DNA of 64,000 nucleotides from JAWKZG01 sp041396125 (GTDB taxonomy: Bacteria; Pseudomonadota; Gammaproteobacteria; Competibacterales; Competibacteraceae), in contig JAWKZG010000001.1 in the NCBI GenBank assembly GCA_041396125.1, positions 744,001 to 808,000 on the forward strand, read 5' to 3'. The position numbers and the translations under genes are program-made. How positions within the stretch are numbered: position 1 is the first letter of the stretch; every line of letters starts with the position of its first letter. Below are positions 45,049 through 54,745 of the stretch, piece by piece. The notes under the pieces are model-generated. The model saw only the letters and a program-made list of their open reading frames with translations, ran no database searches and was not told where the DNA came from.

Positions 45049-45935
45049 GTTCGGCCCAGCAGCTGATGCCAGATACTGTTCTGACGCCAGAAGGGTTTGA
45101 ATTCGGCACGCAGTTCGGTGGGCAGGGGCTGGTGTGTCTGCGGTGTTAGCAGACCTTCCCGCAGGCCACGCCAGTAAGCGGAAAACTGGCGAAACTGCAC
45201 CGCTCTGACCAGACTGATCAGCAGTCGGGACATGATCAGGTAAAACGCCTGTGGGTAAGGGTAATAACGCCGGATCAGCCAGAGCGTGTTGCGGGTGGCG
45301 TAAAAAACCCGCCGCCAGCCGGGGCGGGGCGCACCCTCACTGCGATGCACCACCCGGCAGGCCGGCTCGTAATGGATTTTAAAGCCCTGCAGGCGGGTCT
45401 GAATCGCGACGTCCAGCTCGTTCTGGTACAAAAAAAACGCTGCTGGATACCAGCCAATAGTTTTGAATAAAGTGCGCCGGATGGCGAAACCGCAGCCGAC
45501 AAAAGCCATGCTGGGGCCCGCCTGATCAGCTTTCGGCAGATGCCAGGACCAGGCCCGTTGGCCCTGTTTGTCCTCGATCCGGCAAGCGATCAGGCCCAGT
45601 TCAGGCTGGCTGTCAAACAGTGCAATCAGCCGATCCAGGCAGGCATTGTCGAACGGATGGGAGTCATCATCCAGCACCAGAATAGCGTCACAGTGAGCAA
45701 GCTCAAAACCGGCGTTATAGCCGGCGATGCCGCCATTATCGGGTAACAGCAGTGGGGTCAGAAAATCGTTTTGTGCTGTCAGATAATCCGCCGTGCCGTC
45801 ATGGGAGCCATTATCCACCGCGATCACTTCGATATCGTCCCTTTCAGCCAGCAAACGGCGCAGATAGTCCACGCTGTAACGGGTTTCGGCGACACGGTTA
45901 AAGTTTAAAAAAACAATACTGAGGCGTGGCGTCAT
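45045..45935 (-). CDS. Glycosyltransferase family 2 (rhamnosyl/galactofuranosyl-like)
   Basis: A 296-residue GT2 protein. LSIVFLNFNR opens the GT-A fold, VIAVDNGSHDGTADYL and LVLDDDSHPFDNACLD carry the nucleotide- and metal-binding Asp residues. The ATG at 45935 (MTPRLSIVFL) was chosen; the frame is open upstream to 46043 but that part is shadow sequence over the mutase gene. The neighbouring UDP-galactopyranose mutase suggests a galactofuranosyl donor (inference). Confidence 0.85.
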   Translation of the reverse strand: MTPRLSIVFLNFNRVAETRYSVDYLRRLLAERDDIEVIAVDNGSHDGTADYLTAQNDFLTPLLLPDNGGIAGYNAGFELAHCDAILVLDDDSHPFDNACLDRLIALFDSQPELGLIACRIEDKQGQRAWSWHLPKADQAGPSMAFVGCGFAIRRTLFKTIGWYPAAFFLYQNELDVAIQTRLQGFKIHYEPACRVVHRSEGAPRPGWRRVFYATRNTLWLIRRYYPYPQAFYLIMSRLLISLVRAVQFRQFSAYWRGLREGLLTPQTHQPLPTELRAEFKPFWRQNSIWHQLLGRT

Positions 45936-45951
45936 TACAGATTTATGGCGT

Positions 45952-47060
45952 TCATAGCGGGGTGTCTGCCTTGACCGCAACCAGCGCCGCCGCGACGCAC
46001 TGGTCCATATTGTAATAGCGGTAGCGGGCCAGCCGGCCGACAAAGCTCACGCCGTTTTCCCGCTCGGCCAGCGCCTGATAACGCTTGTATAACGCTTCAT
46101 TGGCATCGTTCGGAATCGGGTAATAAGGCTCGCCTTCAGCGCGCGGGTATTCGGTGACGGTTGACGTGCCGGGCAGATCCTGACCAGTCAGATATTTGAA
46201 CTCGGTGATGCGGGTGTAGGCATGATCGTTCGGGTAATTCACCGTGCCGGTCGGCTGGAAGCGGGCTTGCGCCGGCAGTTGCTGATGGACAAATTCCAGA
46301 CTGCGGTACGGTAACCTGCCGTAGCAGTAATCAAAATAGGCATCGATCGGGCCGGTATAGAAAATCTGGCGGGCGGTGAGTTTGGGCCGGAGCGCGAAAA
46401 AATCCACACCAGTTCGCACCTGGATAGCCGGATGATCCAGCAGCTGCTCGAATAAAGCGGTATAACCTGCTGCCGGCATGGCCTGATAGGTGTCCTGAAA
46501 ATACCGGTCGTCATGCCCGACCAGTACCGGCACACGGGCCGTAACCGCAGGGGAGAGCTGCTCCGGGGTCAGTCCCCACATTTTGGTGGTATAGCCCAGA
46601 AAGACCTTCTCGTAGACAAATTGCGCCAGCTCCAGCAGCATCGGATCAGACTGCTGGCGCAGTTTTAAAATGGGTACTTTGCTGTTGTAGCCGTAGGTGT
46701 TGAGCAGCTTTTGCGTCAATGCTTCGGCCTGTGCAGCGGGGAACAGACACTGCAGGGTGTTGAGATTAAACGGCAGGGTGCCAGCTGTCCATCGATGCGC
46801 CAGAACTTTATGCTCATAGGGCCGCCAGGTGGTGAACTGTGACAGATATTCCCACACTCTGGCGAGTTGGTATGGAAAATATGCGGCCCGTAGCGATGTG
46901 CCAGAATTCCCAGCGCATCCGGATAATCATAGGCGTTACCACCGATATGCTCGCGCCGGTCAATCAGCAATACCTTGCGCTGGTGCAGCCGCGCCGGGCG
47001 CTCGGCAATTACCGCACCGCTGAATCCTGCTCCCACTACCAGACAATCGACCGATTCCAA
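45952..47060 (-). pseudogene. glf: UDP-galactopyranose mutase, frameshifted
   Basis: Two overlapping frames together make a near full-length Glf (UDP-Galp to UDP-Galf, FAD enzyme). The N-terminal frame (46716-47060, TTG start) has VDCLVVGAGFSGAVIAE and LIDRREHIGGNAYD, the FAD-binding motifs, up to FHTNS. The rest lies in the other frame: WEYLSQFTTWRPYEHKVLA, then PFNLNTLQ, GYTTKMWGLTPEQLSP and IPVPVGH-like sequence. RIDGQLAP, expected between those blocks, reverts to the first frame, so at least two or three indels are needed. Active-site and substrate-binding regions are otherwise well conserved, so sequence error is more likely than decay. Confidence 0.85.
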
Positions 47061-47210
47061 ACCTGCCCCGTAAGCGCTAAACGCATAGCTAAAAGTGGTG
47101 GCTATGATACTAAATACGTTGCGCTAACGCCCACGCTTTACGCAGGCCCCGCCGCCTGGACAAAATATATGACTGCTACGGTATTGGTTTTGTTTCTTGT
47201 AAACGCAAAT

Positions 47211-47229
47211 GCGAATATGTATCATTTGT
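47211..47229 (+). promoter_or_regulatory. Possible Fur box
   Basis: GCGAATATGTATCATTTGT matches about 10 of 19 positions of the Fur consensus and sits about 30 bases before the receptor start. CAAATG and CATTTG flank its core as a 6-bp inverted repeat. Iron regulation is expected for a siderophore receptor with piuC; the site itself is a weak match. Confidence 0.4.
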
Positions 47230-47260
47230 GTTAGTGTTTTAAAACAACAATGCGAGAACC

Positions 47261-49512
47261 ATGAGAGTGTCTACAAGTAAAACAAAACCCACGCTAACAC
47301 TTCGTAATCAGCCTGAAACGCTCCAACTCGGTTCCTGTATTGAGCACTTTGGCGCTGGCTATTTCAACGGCCATGGTAGGAAATCTGCAGGCGCAGGAGG
47401 CAACAACAGACGAAGTTGTGCTCGATACCCTTTTCGTTGAAGAGAGTACCTTACGTGCGAATGCCGATCCCTATGCCGAACCCGGCGCGCCGTATAAGGC
47501 CAAAAGCCTGTCGGACAGCCGGCGCAGCTGGGATATTGCGAAACGCCGCAAACCATCACGGTGCTGACCAAAAGAGGAAATCAAGGATTCCGGGCAAGAC
47601 CGAACTGAAAGATATTCTCAGCGCCCAGCCCGGTATTACACTCGGCACCGGTGAGGGGGAAATTCATTCGGTGACCGCTACGGCCTGTCCGGGGTTATGA
47701 AGCCCGCAGCGATGTGTATACCGATGGTCTGCGCGAGCCGGGTCGCGATCACCCGCGAAACTTTGCGCTGGAGCAAGTGGAGATTACCAAAGGGCCGAGT
47801 TCGACATTCGCCGGACGCGGTTCGACCGGGGGGCGATCAATAACGTCACCAAGAAAGCCAGCCTGGACGATAGTTTCAGCAGTCTGGAAGGCGGCCTGGG
47901 CACGGACTCGTATAAACGCTGTGGTGGATACCAGCCAGTTGCTGAGCGAGGATCTGGCGATCCGCTTTAACGCGCTCTACCATGATGCCGACATCCCGAA
48001 CCGCTCACCGGCCAGTGAGGAGCGCAGCGGCGCGTTGCTGTCGGGCCGTTTTCCAGGCCACCGAAGACCTGCTGGTGACCGGCGATTACTACTATTTTCG
48101 CAGCGATGACCGGCCCGACGTCGGCACCTATCTGGTCGATGGCTCGCCGGACAGTAATGTGAAGTATGTGGGCCAGGACGGACTGGATTTCAAGGAAACC
48201 GGGCGGATATTTTTACCCTCAAGTTTGATTACGAGATTACTGACGGCGTACGGCTGGAAAACAAGACCCGCATCGGCGGTACCAGCAATGAGTACATTAT
48301 TTCCGCCTACAATGCCCGTTCCAGCAGTTTGCGGGCGTTTACCGGCTGGCAGGAAAACGATTATGTCGGCAACCAGACCAACCTGATCATCGATAAAGAA
48401 CTGGGCGGTATGCGCCACACGATTATTGCCGGTGCTGAATTCGCTGATGAAGACACCGATGCCGGTAATTACAGCGTTGACACCGAGAGTGCCAGCATCG
48501 ATCCCTATAACCCGGATAACGGCAGTTGGGTGGGGTCCTACAGCCGCAACGATGCGGGCTCCGAGTTATCCCTGCAAACGTCTTCGTTTTACCTGATGGA
48601 TACCATCACCTTTAATGACTGGGAACTGTTCGCTGGTGCCCGTTACGACTACTTCGACTACGAACTGTGGGCGGCCAGCAGAACCAATCGTGATGGCTCT
48701 GTCACACCGGCTAAAACCTACAGCTACAGCGACGGCTTCTGGAACGGTCACCTCGGTGTGGTCTATTCACCTGGCAGCACGGTAATATTTACGCCAGCTG
48801 GAGCACCTCATCCAACATCAACGGCGGTGAAGCAGACGCCGGCACCAATTGCGGTTATGGCGGTATTTGCACCGATGCGGATGGCAATTATGCGGCGGCG
48901 AAGCCCAGGCAGTCAGTCAATTACGAGATTGGCACCAAATGGAATCTGATGAACGAACAGCTGCTGCTGACGGCGGCTGTCTTTCAGATTACCAAAGATG
49001 ATGTCATTGAAGATAACGGCGATTCCTACGCCACCGGCGGTAATCTGAACACCGGCAAAAACCGGGTGGAGGGTGTCGAACTGGGGCTGTCGGGTAATAT
49101 CACGCCGGATCTGAGTGCCCAATTCGGGATTGCTATCATGGATTCCGAAACGCTGGAATCCTACAACCCGGACAATATTGGCAAGCCAAAAGCCAATTTC
49201 GCCGAGAAAAGCGCCAATTTTCAGTTGCGCTACCAGATGACACCTCAGTTTGCCTTCGGCGGCACGATGACGTATTCCAGCGAAATCTACGGCGGCCAGC
49301 CGGATGCCGCTGCCAGAACCAATATTAAATTGCCGGGTTACACGGTGTTCGATCTGTTTGCCACGTATGAAATCAGCGATGACATGGTATTGCGCGCCAA
49401 TATCCAGAATATAACCGATGAGGATTACTACACAGCGGTTTATCGGGGCGGCAGTATTGTTTACATCGGTGATGGACGGGCGGCCAATCTGACGCTGAGC
49501 TACGAGTTCTAA
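47261..49512 (+). pseudogene. TonB-dependent siderophore receptor, multiple frameshifts
   Basis: Pieces in alternating frames spell a catecholate-type receptor of about 730 residues. In order: a signal segment ending AMVGNLQAQEA, a plug with EIKDSG...ELKDILSAQPGITLGTG, YEARSDVYTDGLREPG, FALEQVEITKGPSSTFAGRG, then beta-barrel strands and a C-terminal ...RAANLTLSYEF, with the aromatic last residue required by BAM. At least five frame changes occur (near 47340, 47570, 47690, 47830, 48050, 48210, 48780, 48900). Most are single-base deletions. It resembles Fiu/PiuA receptors, which fits piuC downstream. Whether the gene is dead or the sequence is wrong is addressed in the findings. Confidence 0.85.
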
Positions 49513-49534
49513 CCGTGCATTATCTGGGCATCGC

Positions 49535-49554
49535 GTGGGCAACGAGTTGCCCAC
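49535..49554. repeat. GTGGGCAAC hairpin element
   Basis: GTGGGCAAC and GTTGCCCAC form a perfect 9-bp stem with a GA loop just after the receptor gene. Related text (GGCAACGAGTTG, TAGGGTGTGC, CGTTGCCCACC) recurs to about 49672, in the manner of dispersed GTGGGCAAC-type palindromes scattered in proteobacterial intergenic regions. It may also terminate or stabilise the receptor transcript. Confidence 0.6.
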
Positions 49555-49693
49555 CCTACGAAGCTGGATCAATCTTAGCGCACCGTGTAGGCAACGAGTT
49601 GTTCCCCCTGCAAAAAGCGGCCGAATCAATCTTGGTAGGGTGTGCAAAAGCGCAGCGTTGCCCACCGTTTCAGCTGGCGCGACGGAGGCACCC

Positions 49694-50377
49694 TTGATCA
49701 TACCGGTGCCACAGGTACTTAAACCTGCCCAGGTTCACCAGTTGCGCGCCCATCTGGAGCAGGCCGACTGGATTGACGGCAGCCTGACGGCCGGTGCGCA
49801 GGCCCGCACGGTCAAGCATAACCAGCAATTGGCGCAGGACTCCCGGCTGGCGCAGCAACTCGGCGAGCTGATCCTGACTGCACTGGCCGGGCATGCGGTT
49901 TTTATTTCCGCCGCCCTGCCGCTGAAAATTTTCCCGCCGCAGTTCAATCGCTACCAGGCGGGGGAAACCTACGGTCTGCATGTCGATAACGCTATTCGCA
50001 TTGTGCCTGGCAGCAGCACGCGGGTGCGTACCGACCTGTCCGCGACGCTGTTCCTGAGTGAGCCGCAGGAGTACGAGGGTGGCGAGCTGCTGATCGAGGA
50101 CAATTTTGGTTCGCACAGCGTCAAGCTGACCGCCGGTGATCTGATTCTGTATCCCGCCACCAGCCTGCATAAAGTGACGCCTGTCACGGCGGGTGCGCGG
50201 GTCAGCTCTTTTTTCTGGTTGCAAAGCATGGTGCGTGATAACGAGCGGCGCGCCATGCTGTTTGACCTGGATCAGAGTGTCCAGTCGCTGACCGCACTGC
50301 ACGGCCATGAGCAGAAAGACGTGGTACGGCTGTCCTGGCTTTATCACAACCTGATCCGGCAATGGGCCGATACCTGA
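49694..50377 (+). CDS. piuC: PKHD-type 2-oxoglutarate/Fe(II) hydroxylase
   Basis: A 227-residue PiuC/YbiX protein. The iron-binding HxD is in YGLHVDNAIR, the distal His in PATSLHKVTPV, and the 2-oxoglutarate Arg in GARVSSFFWLQS. The TTG at 49694 was chosen because GGAGG is at 49684-49688 and the length then matches PiuC; the frame is open to 49535. Family knowledge: piuC is iron-repressed and follows a TonB receptor, as here. Its substrate is unknown. Confidence 0.92.
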   Translation: MIIPVPQVLKPAQVHQLRAHLEQADWIDGSLTAGAQARTVKHNQQLAQDSRLAQQLGELILTALAGHAVFISAALPLKIFPPQFNRYQAGETYGLHVDNAIRIVPGSSTRVRTDLSATLFLSEPQEYEGGELLIEDNFGSHSVKLTAGDLILYPATSLHKVTPVTAGARVSSFFWLQSMVRDNERRAMLFDLDQSVQSLTALHGHEQKDVVRLSWLYHNLIRQWADT

Positions 50378-50384
50378 ACGGGTT

Positions 50385-51587
50385 ATGGGCCCATCAAATC
50401 AAGGACTATTTCAGAACGCCATGAGATCATCTGTAGAAGCTGCTCAGCCCTCTGTAGAAACCGCGTCACCGGCATCGCCTGCGCCACCACTGGCAGCGAT
50501 TCCGCCGGATCTGGTCAGCGTGGCGGATTACGCCCGCTACGCCAAACAGCATATCGCGCCCGCCAGTTATGCCTATATTGCCGGTGGCGGGGCCGATGAA
50601 ATTACCCTGGCGCGCAACCGCCAGGCGCTGGATCGTATCCTGCTGCTGCCCAGAGTGCTGACCGATTGCACGGCAGGTGGCACGCAGACCCGCATTCTGG
50701 ATGAAACGCTGCGGCATCCCATTCTGCTGGCTCCGGTCTCATTTCACAAACTGGTGCATGCGCAAGGTGAAATCGCCACCGCACAGGCAGCCAGCGCGCT
50801 GGAAGCGGGTATGGTCGTCAGCACGCTGGCAACCGCCACGCTGGAAGAGATCGCCGCCGCAACTGACAGCGCCAAGTGGTTCCAGCTTTATTTTCAGGAA
50901 AACCGCGATTTCACGCTGCGCCTGATCAGACGCGCCGAAGCAGCGGGTTACAGCAAACTGGTGATCACAGTCGATGCACCTTTACACGGTATCCGCAACC
51001 GCGCCCAGCGTGCCGGTTTCGTACTGCCGGCCGGCGTCGAAGCGGTTAATCTGCGGGATCGTCCGCCGTTGCCGCGTGCGGTGCTGGAATCGAGCCAGAG
51101 TATTGTCCTGCAAGGCATGATGAGCGAAGCGCCGGACTGGGACGATATCCGCTGGCTGCAACAGCGCACCAGCCTGCCCATTATCCTGAAAGGTATCCTG
51201 CATCCGCTGGATGCGCTGCGCGCTGCCGAGCTGGGACTGGCCGGTGTCATCGTGTCCAATCATGGTGGCCGTACGCTGGATTGCCTGCCCGCCGCCATTG
51301 AGGTATTACCCCGGATTCGGGCCGAAGTCGGGGCCGATTTCCCGCTGCTGCTGGATGGTGCGATCCAGCGCGGCACCGATGTGTTCAAGGCGCTGGCGCT
51401 GGGAGCCAACGCGGTATTGATAGGCCGGCCGCAACTGTATGCACTGGCTGTAGCCGGCGCGCTGGGCGTGGCACATATGCTGCGACTACTGCGCGAAGAA
51501 CTGGAAGTTACCATGGCCCTGGCCGGCACACCCACCATCGACAGCATCAGTTCGGCATCCATATACCGAGAAAACTGTGGTAGTTGA
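50385..51587 (+). CDS. FMN-dependent alpha-hydroxy-acid oxidase/dehydrogenase
   Basis: A 400-residue TIM-barrel flavoenzyme of the lactate/glycolate oxidase family. VSVADYARYAKQHIAPASY opens the barrel; IVSNHGGRTLDCLPA carries the catalytic His and substrate Arg. DGAIQRGTDVFKALALGANAVLIGRP is the FMN phosphate loop, with Ala-Ile-Gln where most members have Gly-x-Arg. The first 45 residues are a low-complexity Ala/Pro/Ser extension. The ATG at 50385 or 50421 could be the start; neither has a strong ribosome site. It begins 8 bases after piuC, an association I do not recognise. Confidence 0.85.
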   Translation: MGPSNQGLFQNAMRSSVEAAQPSVETASPASPAPPLAAIPPDLVSVADYARYAKQHIAPASYAYIAGGGADEITLARNRQALDRILLLPRVLTDCTAGGTQTRILDETLRHPILLAPVSFHKLVHAQGEIATAQAASALEAGMVVSTLATATLEEIAAATDSAKWFQLYFQENRDFTLRLIRRAEAAGYSKLVITVDAPLHGIRNRAQRAGFVLPAGVEAVNLRDRPPLPRAVLESSQSIVLQGMMSEAPDWDDIRWLQQRTSLPIILKGILHPLDALRAAELGLAGVIVSNHGGRTLDCLPAAIEVLPRIRAEVGADFPLLLDGAIQRGTDVFKALALGANAVLIGRPQLYALAVAGALGVAHMLRLLREELEVTMALAGTPTIDSISSASIYRENCGS

Positions 51588-51679
51588 CGCGAACCACTGA
51601 TCAGGTGTCGGTTTTTTTTCTGCAAAAAGCGCCTGATTTTACATCGCTTGCAGCGATTACTCCTGTGCCCAGTCCGTCA

Positions 51680-51697
51680 TTCCCGCGCAGGCGGGAA
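51680..51697. repeat. REP-like palindrome
   Basis: TTCCCGC, a 4-base loop and GCGGGAA, inside the text CGTCATTCCCGCGCAGGCGG, match the widespread GTCATTCCCGC...GCGGGAATCC intergenic palindrome of proteobacteria. It lies between the oxidase gene and the cas operon and may terminate transcription upstream of cas3. Confidence 0.65.
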
Positions 51698-51787
51698 TCC
51701 AGGCATGCTTAAGGCGCAGCAAAACCTTGCAAACCTATCTGCGTTATGTCTTCAAGAGAGCGATAGTCCGCTAGATTAGGTGTGATT

Positions 51788-51793
51788 TATACT
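51788..51793 (+). promoter_or_regulatory. Candidate -10 element of the cas operon
   Basis: TATACT lies 31 bases before the cas3 start and overlaps the left arm of the inverted repeat at 51789-51825. No convincing -35 hexamer is seen at 16-18 bases upstream, so an activator or extended -10 would be needed. Low confidence. Confidence 0.3.
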
Positions 51794-51825
51794 TTTCCTC
51801 CAGACTTCGAAAGGAGGAAAAGTAT
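51789..51825 (+). promoter_or_regulatory. 13-bp inverted repeat over cas3 ribosome site
   Basis: ATACTTTTCCTCC (51789-51801) and GGAGGAAAAGTAT (51813-51825) are perfect reverse complements around an 11-base loop. The right arm contains the whole Shine-Dalgarno (GGAGG) and the first two bases of the cas3 ATG. In RNA this would sequester the start; in DNA it would be an operator overlapping the possible -10. Both readings imply control of cas3 expression (inference). Confidence 0.75.
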
Positions 51826-54052
51826 GTCCCAACCACAGGAGTATTTGGCTCATACGCATCCAGATGGTCGCACTCATGCGCTGGCGGCACATTTACGCAA
51901 AGTAGCTGAATTAGCTGCCTGCCATGCGCAAGCTTTTGGCAGCGAGGATTGGGCGAAACTGGCAGGGCTTTGGCACGATCTGGGTAAATACCGGCCTGCC
52001 TTTCAGCGCTATATCAAGCAATCAAACGACAAAAACGAAGCGCATATTGAGGGCGTTGCTAAAGGGCGGGTTGAGCATTCTGCCGCTGGTGCCGTGTATG
52101 CCGAAAAAATGCTCGGTGAACAACACGGACGAATTCTTGCCTATTTGATTGCCGGGCATCATGCTGGGCTGCCTGATTACGAACCGGATGAATATTCTCG
52201 CGGCGCACTGAAGGCACGTCTGGCAAAGGCGAAGCAGGAACGACATCTCGAAGAAGCGTTCAGCGCTGCGATTCCGGATGATGTTCGGGTTGCCAAAGCG
52301 CCGACCAGCCCAGTGTTGGGCGGTACTGAAGGATTCCATCTGTGGGTACGCATGTTGTTTTCCTGCCTGGTGGATGCCGATTTTCTGGACACTGAAGCAT
52401 TTATGGACGACCAGCGGGCGGCGTTACGATCGGATTATCCAAACCTCACTGCCTTGCTGCAGCAATTTAATCACTACATGGCAGCGTTTGCTGCACCTCA
52501 AGTGATCAAACCGGTCGATCATATTCGCCAACAAGTATTGCAGCATTGCCGTGATGCAGCTCAACAGGCCCCTGGATTGTTCTCGCTGACCGTGCCCACT
52601 GGTGGTGGTAAGACCTTGTCCAGCCTGGCATTCGCACTGGAACATGCCAAGCAATACGGCAAACAACGTGTGATTTACGCGATCCCTTATACCAGCATCA
52701 TCGAACAGACTGCCGAGGTATTTCGGGAAGTTTTTGCGCCGCTGGGTGATATCGTCATTGAACATCACAGTCAGGCCGATGTTGACAGCTCACAGGAAAC
52801 CTCGAAGTCGCGGCTAGCCTGCGAAAACTGGGACGCGCCGTTGATCGTGACGACCAATGTACAGTTTTTCGAATCGCTCTATGCCGCCCGAACCAGCCGT
52901 TGCCGCAAACTGCACAATATCGTCAACAGCGTTGTCATTCTGGACGAGGCGCAGATGCTGCCGCCGGAGTATTTACAGACGATTACCCACACCATTGATC
53001 TGCTGCGCAAATATTACGGCGTCAGCTTTGTGTTTTGTACCGCGACCCAGCCGGAACTCGGTCAACAACGGCAGCTTGGGCGTGTTTTCAAAGGTCTGGA
53101 AACACAAGAGATTATCCCGGAGCCGACTGCACTCTATCAGTCTTTACGCCGTGTGACGGTGGAATTACCGCGAGATTATTCGAGTCCGCTGACGTGGCCT
53201 GATTTAGCTGCTGAACTAAGCGAGCATGAACAAGTGCTCTGTATTGTTAATGGTGCCCGTAAAGATGCCCGGGAATTATTCCGGCTTATGCCGGAAGGCA
53301 CTTATCACTTGTCAGCCCTGATGTGCGGTCAACATCGTTCCGATCAACTGGCCGAAATTCGCGCGCGTTTAGAGCGCGGTGATCCGGTGCGAATTGTGAG
53401 TACCCCTTTGATCGAAGCGGGTGTGGATATTTCCTTGCCTGTTGTCTACCGGGCTTTCAGCGGGTTGGATTCTATTGCACAAGCAGCGGGACGCTGCAAT
53501 CGTCATGGTGAATTGCCGGAATTGGGCAAGGTTAAAATTTTTCTTGCACCAGGTGCCACCGGTCCAGGCAAGCTGGCAAGAATGCGTGCCAGCAGTGCAC
53601 AGGAGGTATTGCACGGATTTAGCGGCGATCCCTTGCTTCCGGCGCTGTTTAAGCGTTATTTCGAACTGCTATACGGATCGGTTGATATTGATACCAAGGA
53701 CATCAGCAAGCTGGTTCGCCTGGATGACCGAACACTCGGATTGTCATTTCGCACCCTGGCGTCCCGTTTCAAATTGATTGATGACGAAGATCAACACACT
53801 GTTTTTGTGTGCTATAGAGAAGGTGAACACTGGATCGAAACTTTGCGCAACAAGGGGCCGGAACGCTGGCTGCTGCGCAAATTGCAGCGTTTCAGTGTTT
53901 CCATTTATGAGAATGAATTTAACCGGCTGCTGCACGATGGTGTGATTGAGTCGGTGCATGGGTATTTTGTGCAAAAAACGGCGGGTATTTATAATGAAAA
54001 AATCGGTCTGAGCCTGGATTTTTCCTATGCAGCCGATGCTTTGATTCTATGA
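51824..54052 (+). CDS. cas3: Cas3 helicase-nuclease (type I-C)
   Basis: A 742-residue fusion of HD nuclease and SF2 helicase that degrades target DNA recruited by Cascade. HD motifs: WHDLGKYRPAFQRYI, EHSAAGA and AGHHAGLPDY. Helicase motifs: Walker A TVPTGGGKTLSSLAF, ILDEAQMLPPEYL (DEAQ variant of DEAD), STPLIEAGVDISL and QAAGRCNRHG. The ATG at 51824 was chosen over a GTG at 51782 because of the strong GGAGG and the family's N-terminus. It is the first gene of the cas operon. Confidence 0.96.
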   Translation: MSQPQEYLAHTHPDGRTHALAAHLRKVAELAACHAQAFGSEDWAKLAGLWHDLGKYRPAFQRYIKQSNDKNEAHIEGVAKGRVEHSAAGAVYAEKMLGEQHGRILAYLIAGHHAGLPDYEPDEYSRGALKARLAKAKQERHLEEAFSAAIPDDVRVAKAPTSPVLGGTEGFHLWVRMLFSCLVDADFLDTEAFMDDQRAALRSDYPNLTALLQQFNHYMAAFAAPQVIKPVDHIRQQVLQHCRDAAQQAPGLFSLTVPTGGGKTLSSLAFALEHAKQYGKQRVIYAIPYTSIIEQTAEVFREVFAPLGDIVIEHHSQADVDSSQETSKSRLACENWDAPLIVTTNVQFFESLYAARTSRCRKLHNIVNSVVILDEAQMLPPEYLQTITHTIDLLRKYYGVSFVFCTATQPELGQQRQLGRVFKGLETQEIIPEPTALYQSLRRVTVELPRDYSSPLTWPDLAAELSEHEQVLCIVNGARKDARELFRLMPEGTYHLSALMCGQHRSDQLAEIRARLERGDPVRIVSTPLIEAGVDISLPVVYRAFSGLDSIAQAAGRCNRHGELPELGKVKIFLAPGATGPGKLARMRASSAQEVLHGFSGDPLLPALFKRYFELLYGSVDIDTKDISKLVRLDDRTLGLSFRTLASRFKLIDDEDQHTVFVCYREGEHWIETLRNKGPERWLLRKLQRFSVSIYENEFNRLLHDGVIESVHGYFVQKTAGIYNEKIGLSLDFSYAADALIL

Positions 54053-54079
54053 ATAAAGAGGGAGTGTCAGGAGCGGTTT

Positions 54080-54745
54080 ATGCGAATCTTTTGCCTGGAT
54101 ATAACAGGTGAATTCGCCTGTTTCACTCGCCCGGAGATGAAAGTTGAACGGGTATCATACGATGTCATCACCCCTTCTGCCGCCCGTGCTGTGTTTGAGG
54201 CGATTTTGTGGAAACCCGCTGTGCGTTGGCATATACGCAAAATCGAAGTGTTGAACCCAATTCATTGGGTATCGCTACGGCGTAATGAAGTCGGCGGCAA
54301 AATCCCAGTCAATAATTTACGCGCAGCGATGAAAAGCGGCAGCGGCAGTTTAGGGCTTTTTATCGAAGATGAGCGTCAGCAGCGGGCCGGTTTATTCTTA
54401 CGCGATGTGCATTACCGCTTGCATGCCGAGCTTGAATACATTGCAGCTCGCGACCCCGATGGATCGCCCGCTAAATATCACGAAATTTTTACGCGTCGTG
54501 CCAGTAAAGGGCAGTGCTTCAACCAGCCATATCTGGGCTGCCGAGAATTTGCTGCGTATTTCAGGCTGGCGGATACAACCGTCGAAACCGTGCCGCCCAT
54601 AGAAGAAAGCCGTGATCTCGGTTGGATGCTGTACGATCTGGACTACACCGACCCCGCTAATCCGCAACCACGTTTTTTCCGGGCGACCATGAATAAGGGC
54701 GTAGTGCAGGTGCCGGCCTGGGACAGCCCGGAGGTGGTCGCATGA
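54080..54745 (+). CDS. cas5: Cas5c (Cas5d) crRNA-processing protein
   Basis: A 221-residue type I-C Cas5. In this subtype Cas5 replaces Cas6 and cuts pre-crRNA at the repeat stem. LDITGEFACFTRPEMKVERV and VITPSAARAVFEAILWKPA are family N-terminal blocks; RNEVGGKIPVNNL and the later NQPYLGCREFAAYF fit the RNA-binding and catalytic region. It follows cas3 by 27 bases and overlaps cas8c by 4 bp. Confidence 0.95.
   Translation: MRIFCLDITGEFACFTRPEMKVERVSYDVITPSAARAVFEAILWKPAVRWHIRKIEVLNPIHWVSLRRNEVGGKIPVNNLRAAMKSGSGSLGLFIEDERQQRAGLFLRDVHYRLHAELEYIAARDPDGSPAKYHEIFTRRASKGQCFNQPYLGCREFAAYFRLADTTVETVPPIEESRDLGWMLYDLDYTDPANPQPRFFRATMNKGVVQVPAWDSPEVVA

Noticed and set aside
47261..49512. Phase-variable receptor controlled by a homopolymer tract
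   Set aside because: Breaks are spread over more than 1.5 kb and not confined to one tract, so sequence error fits better.
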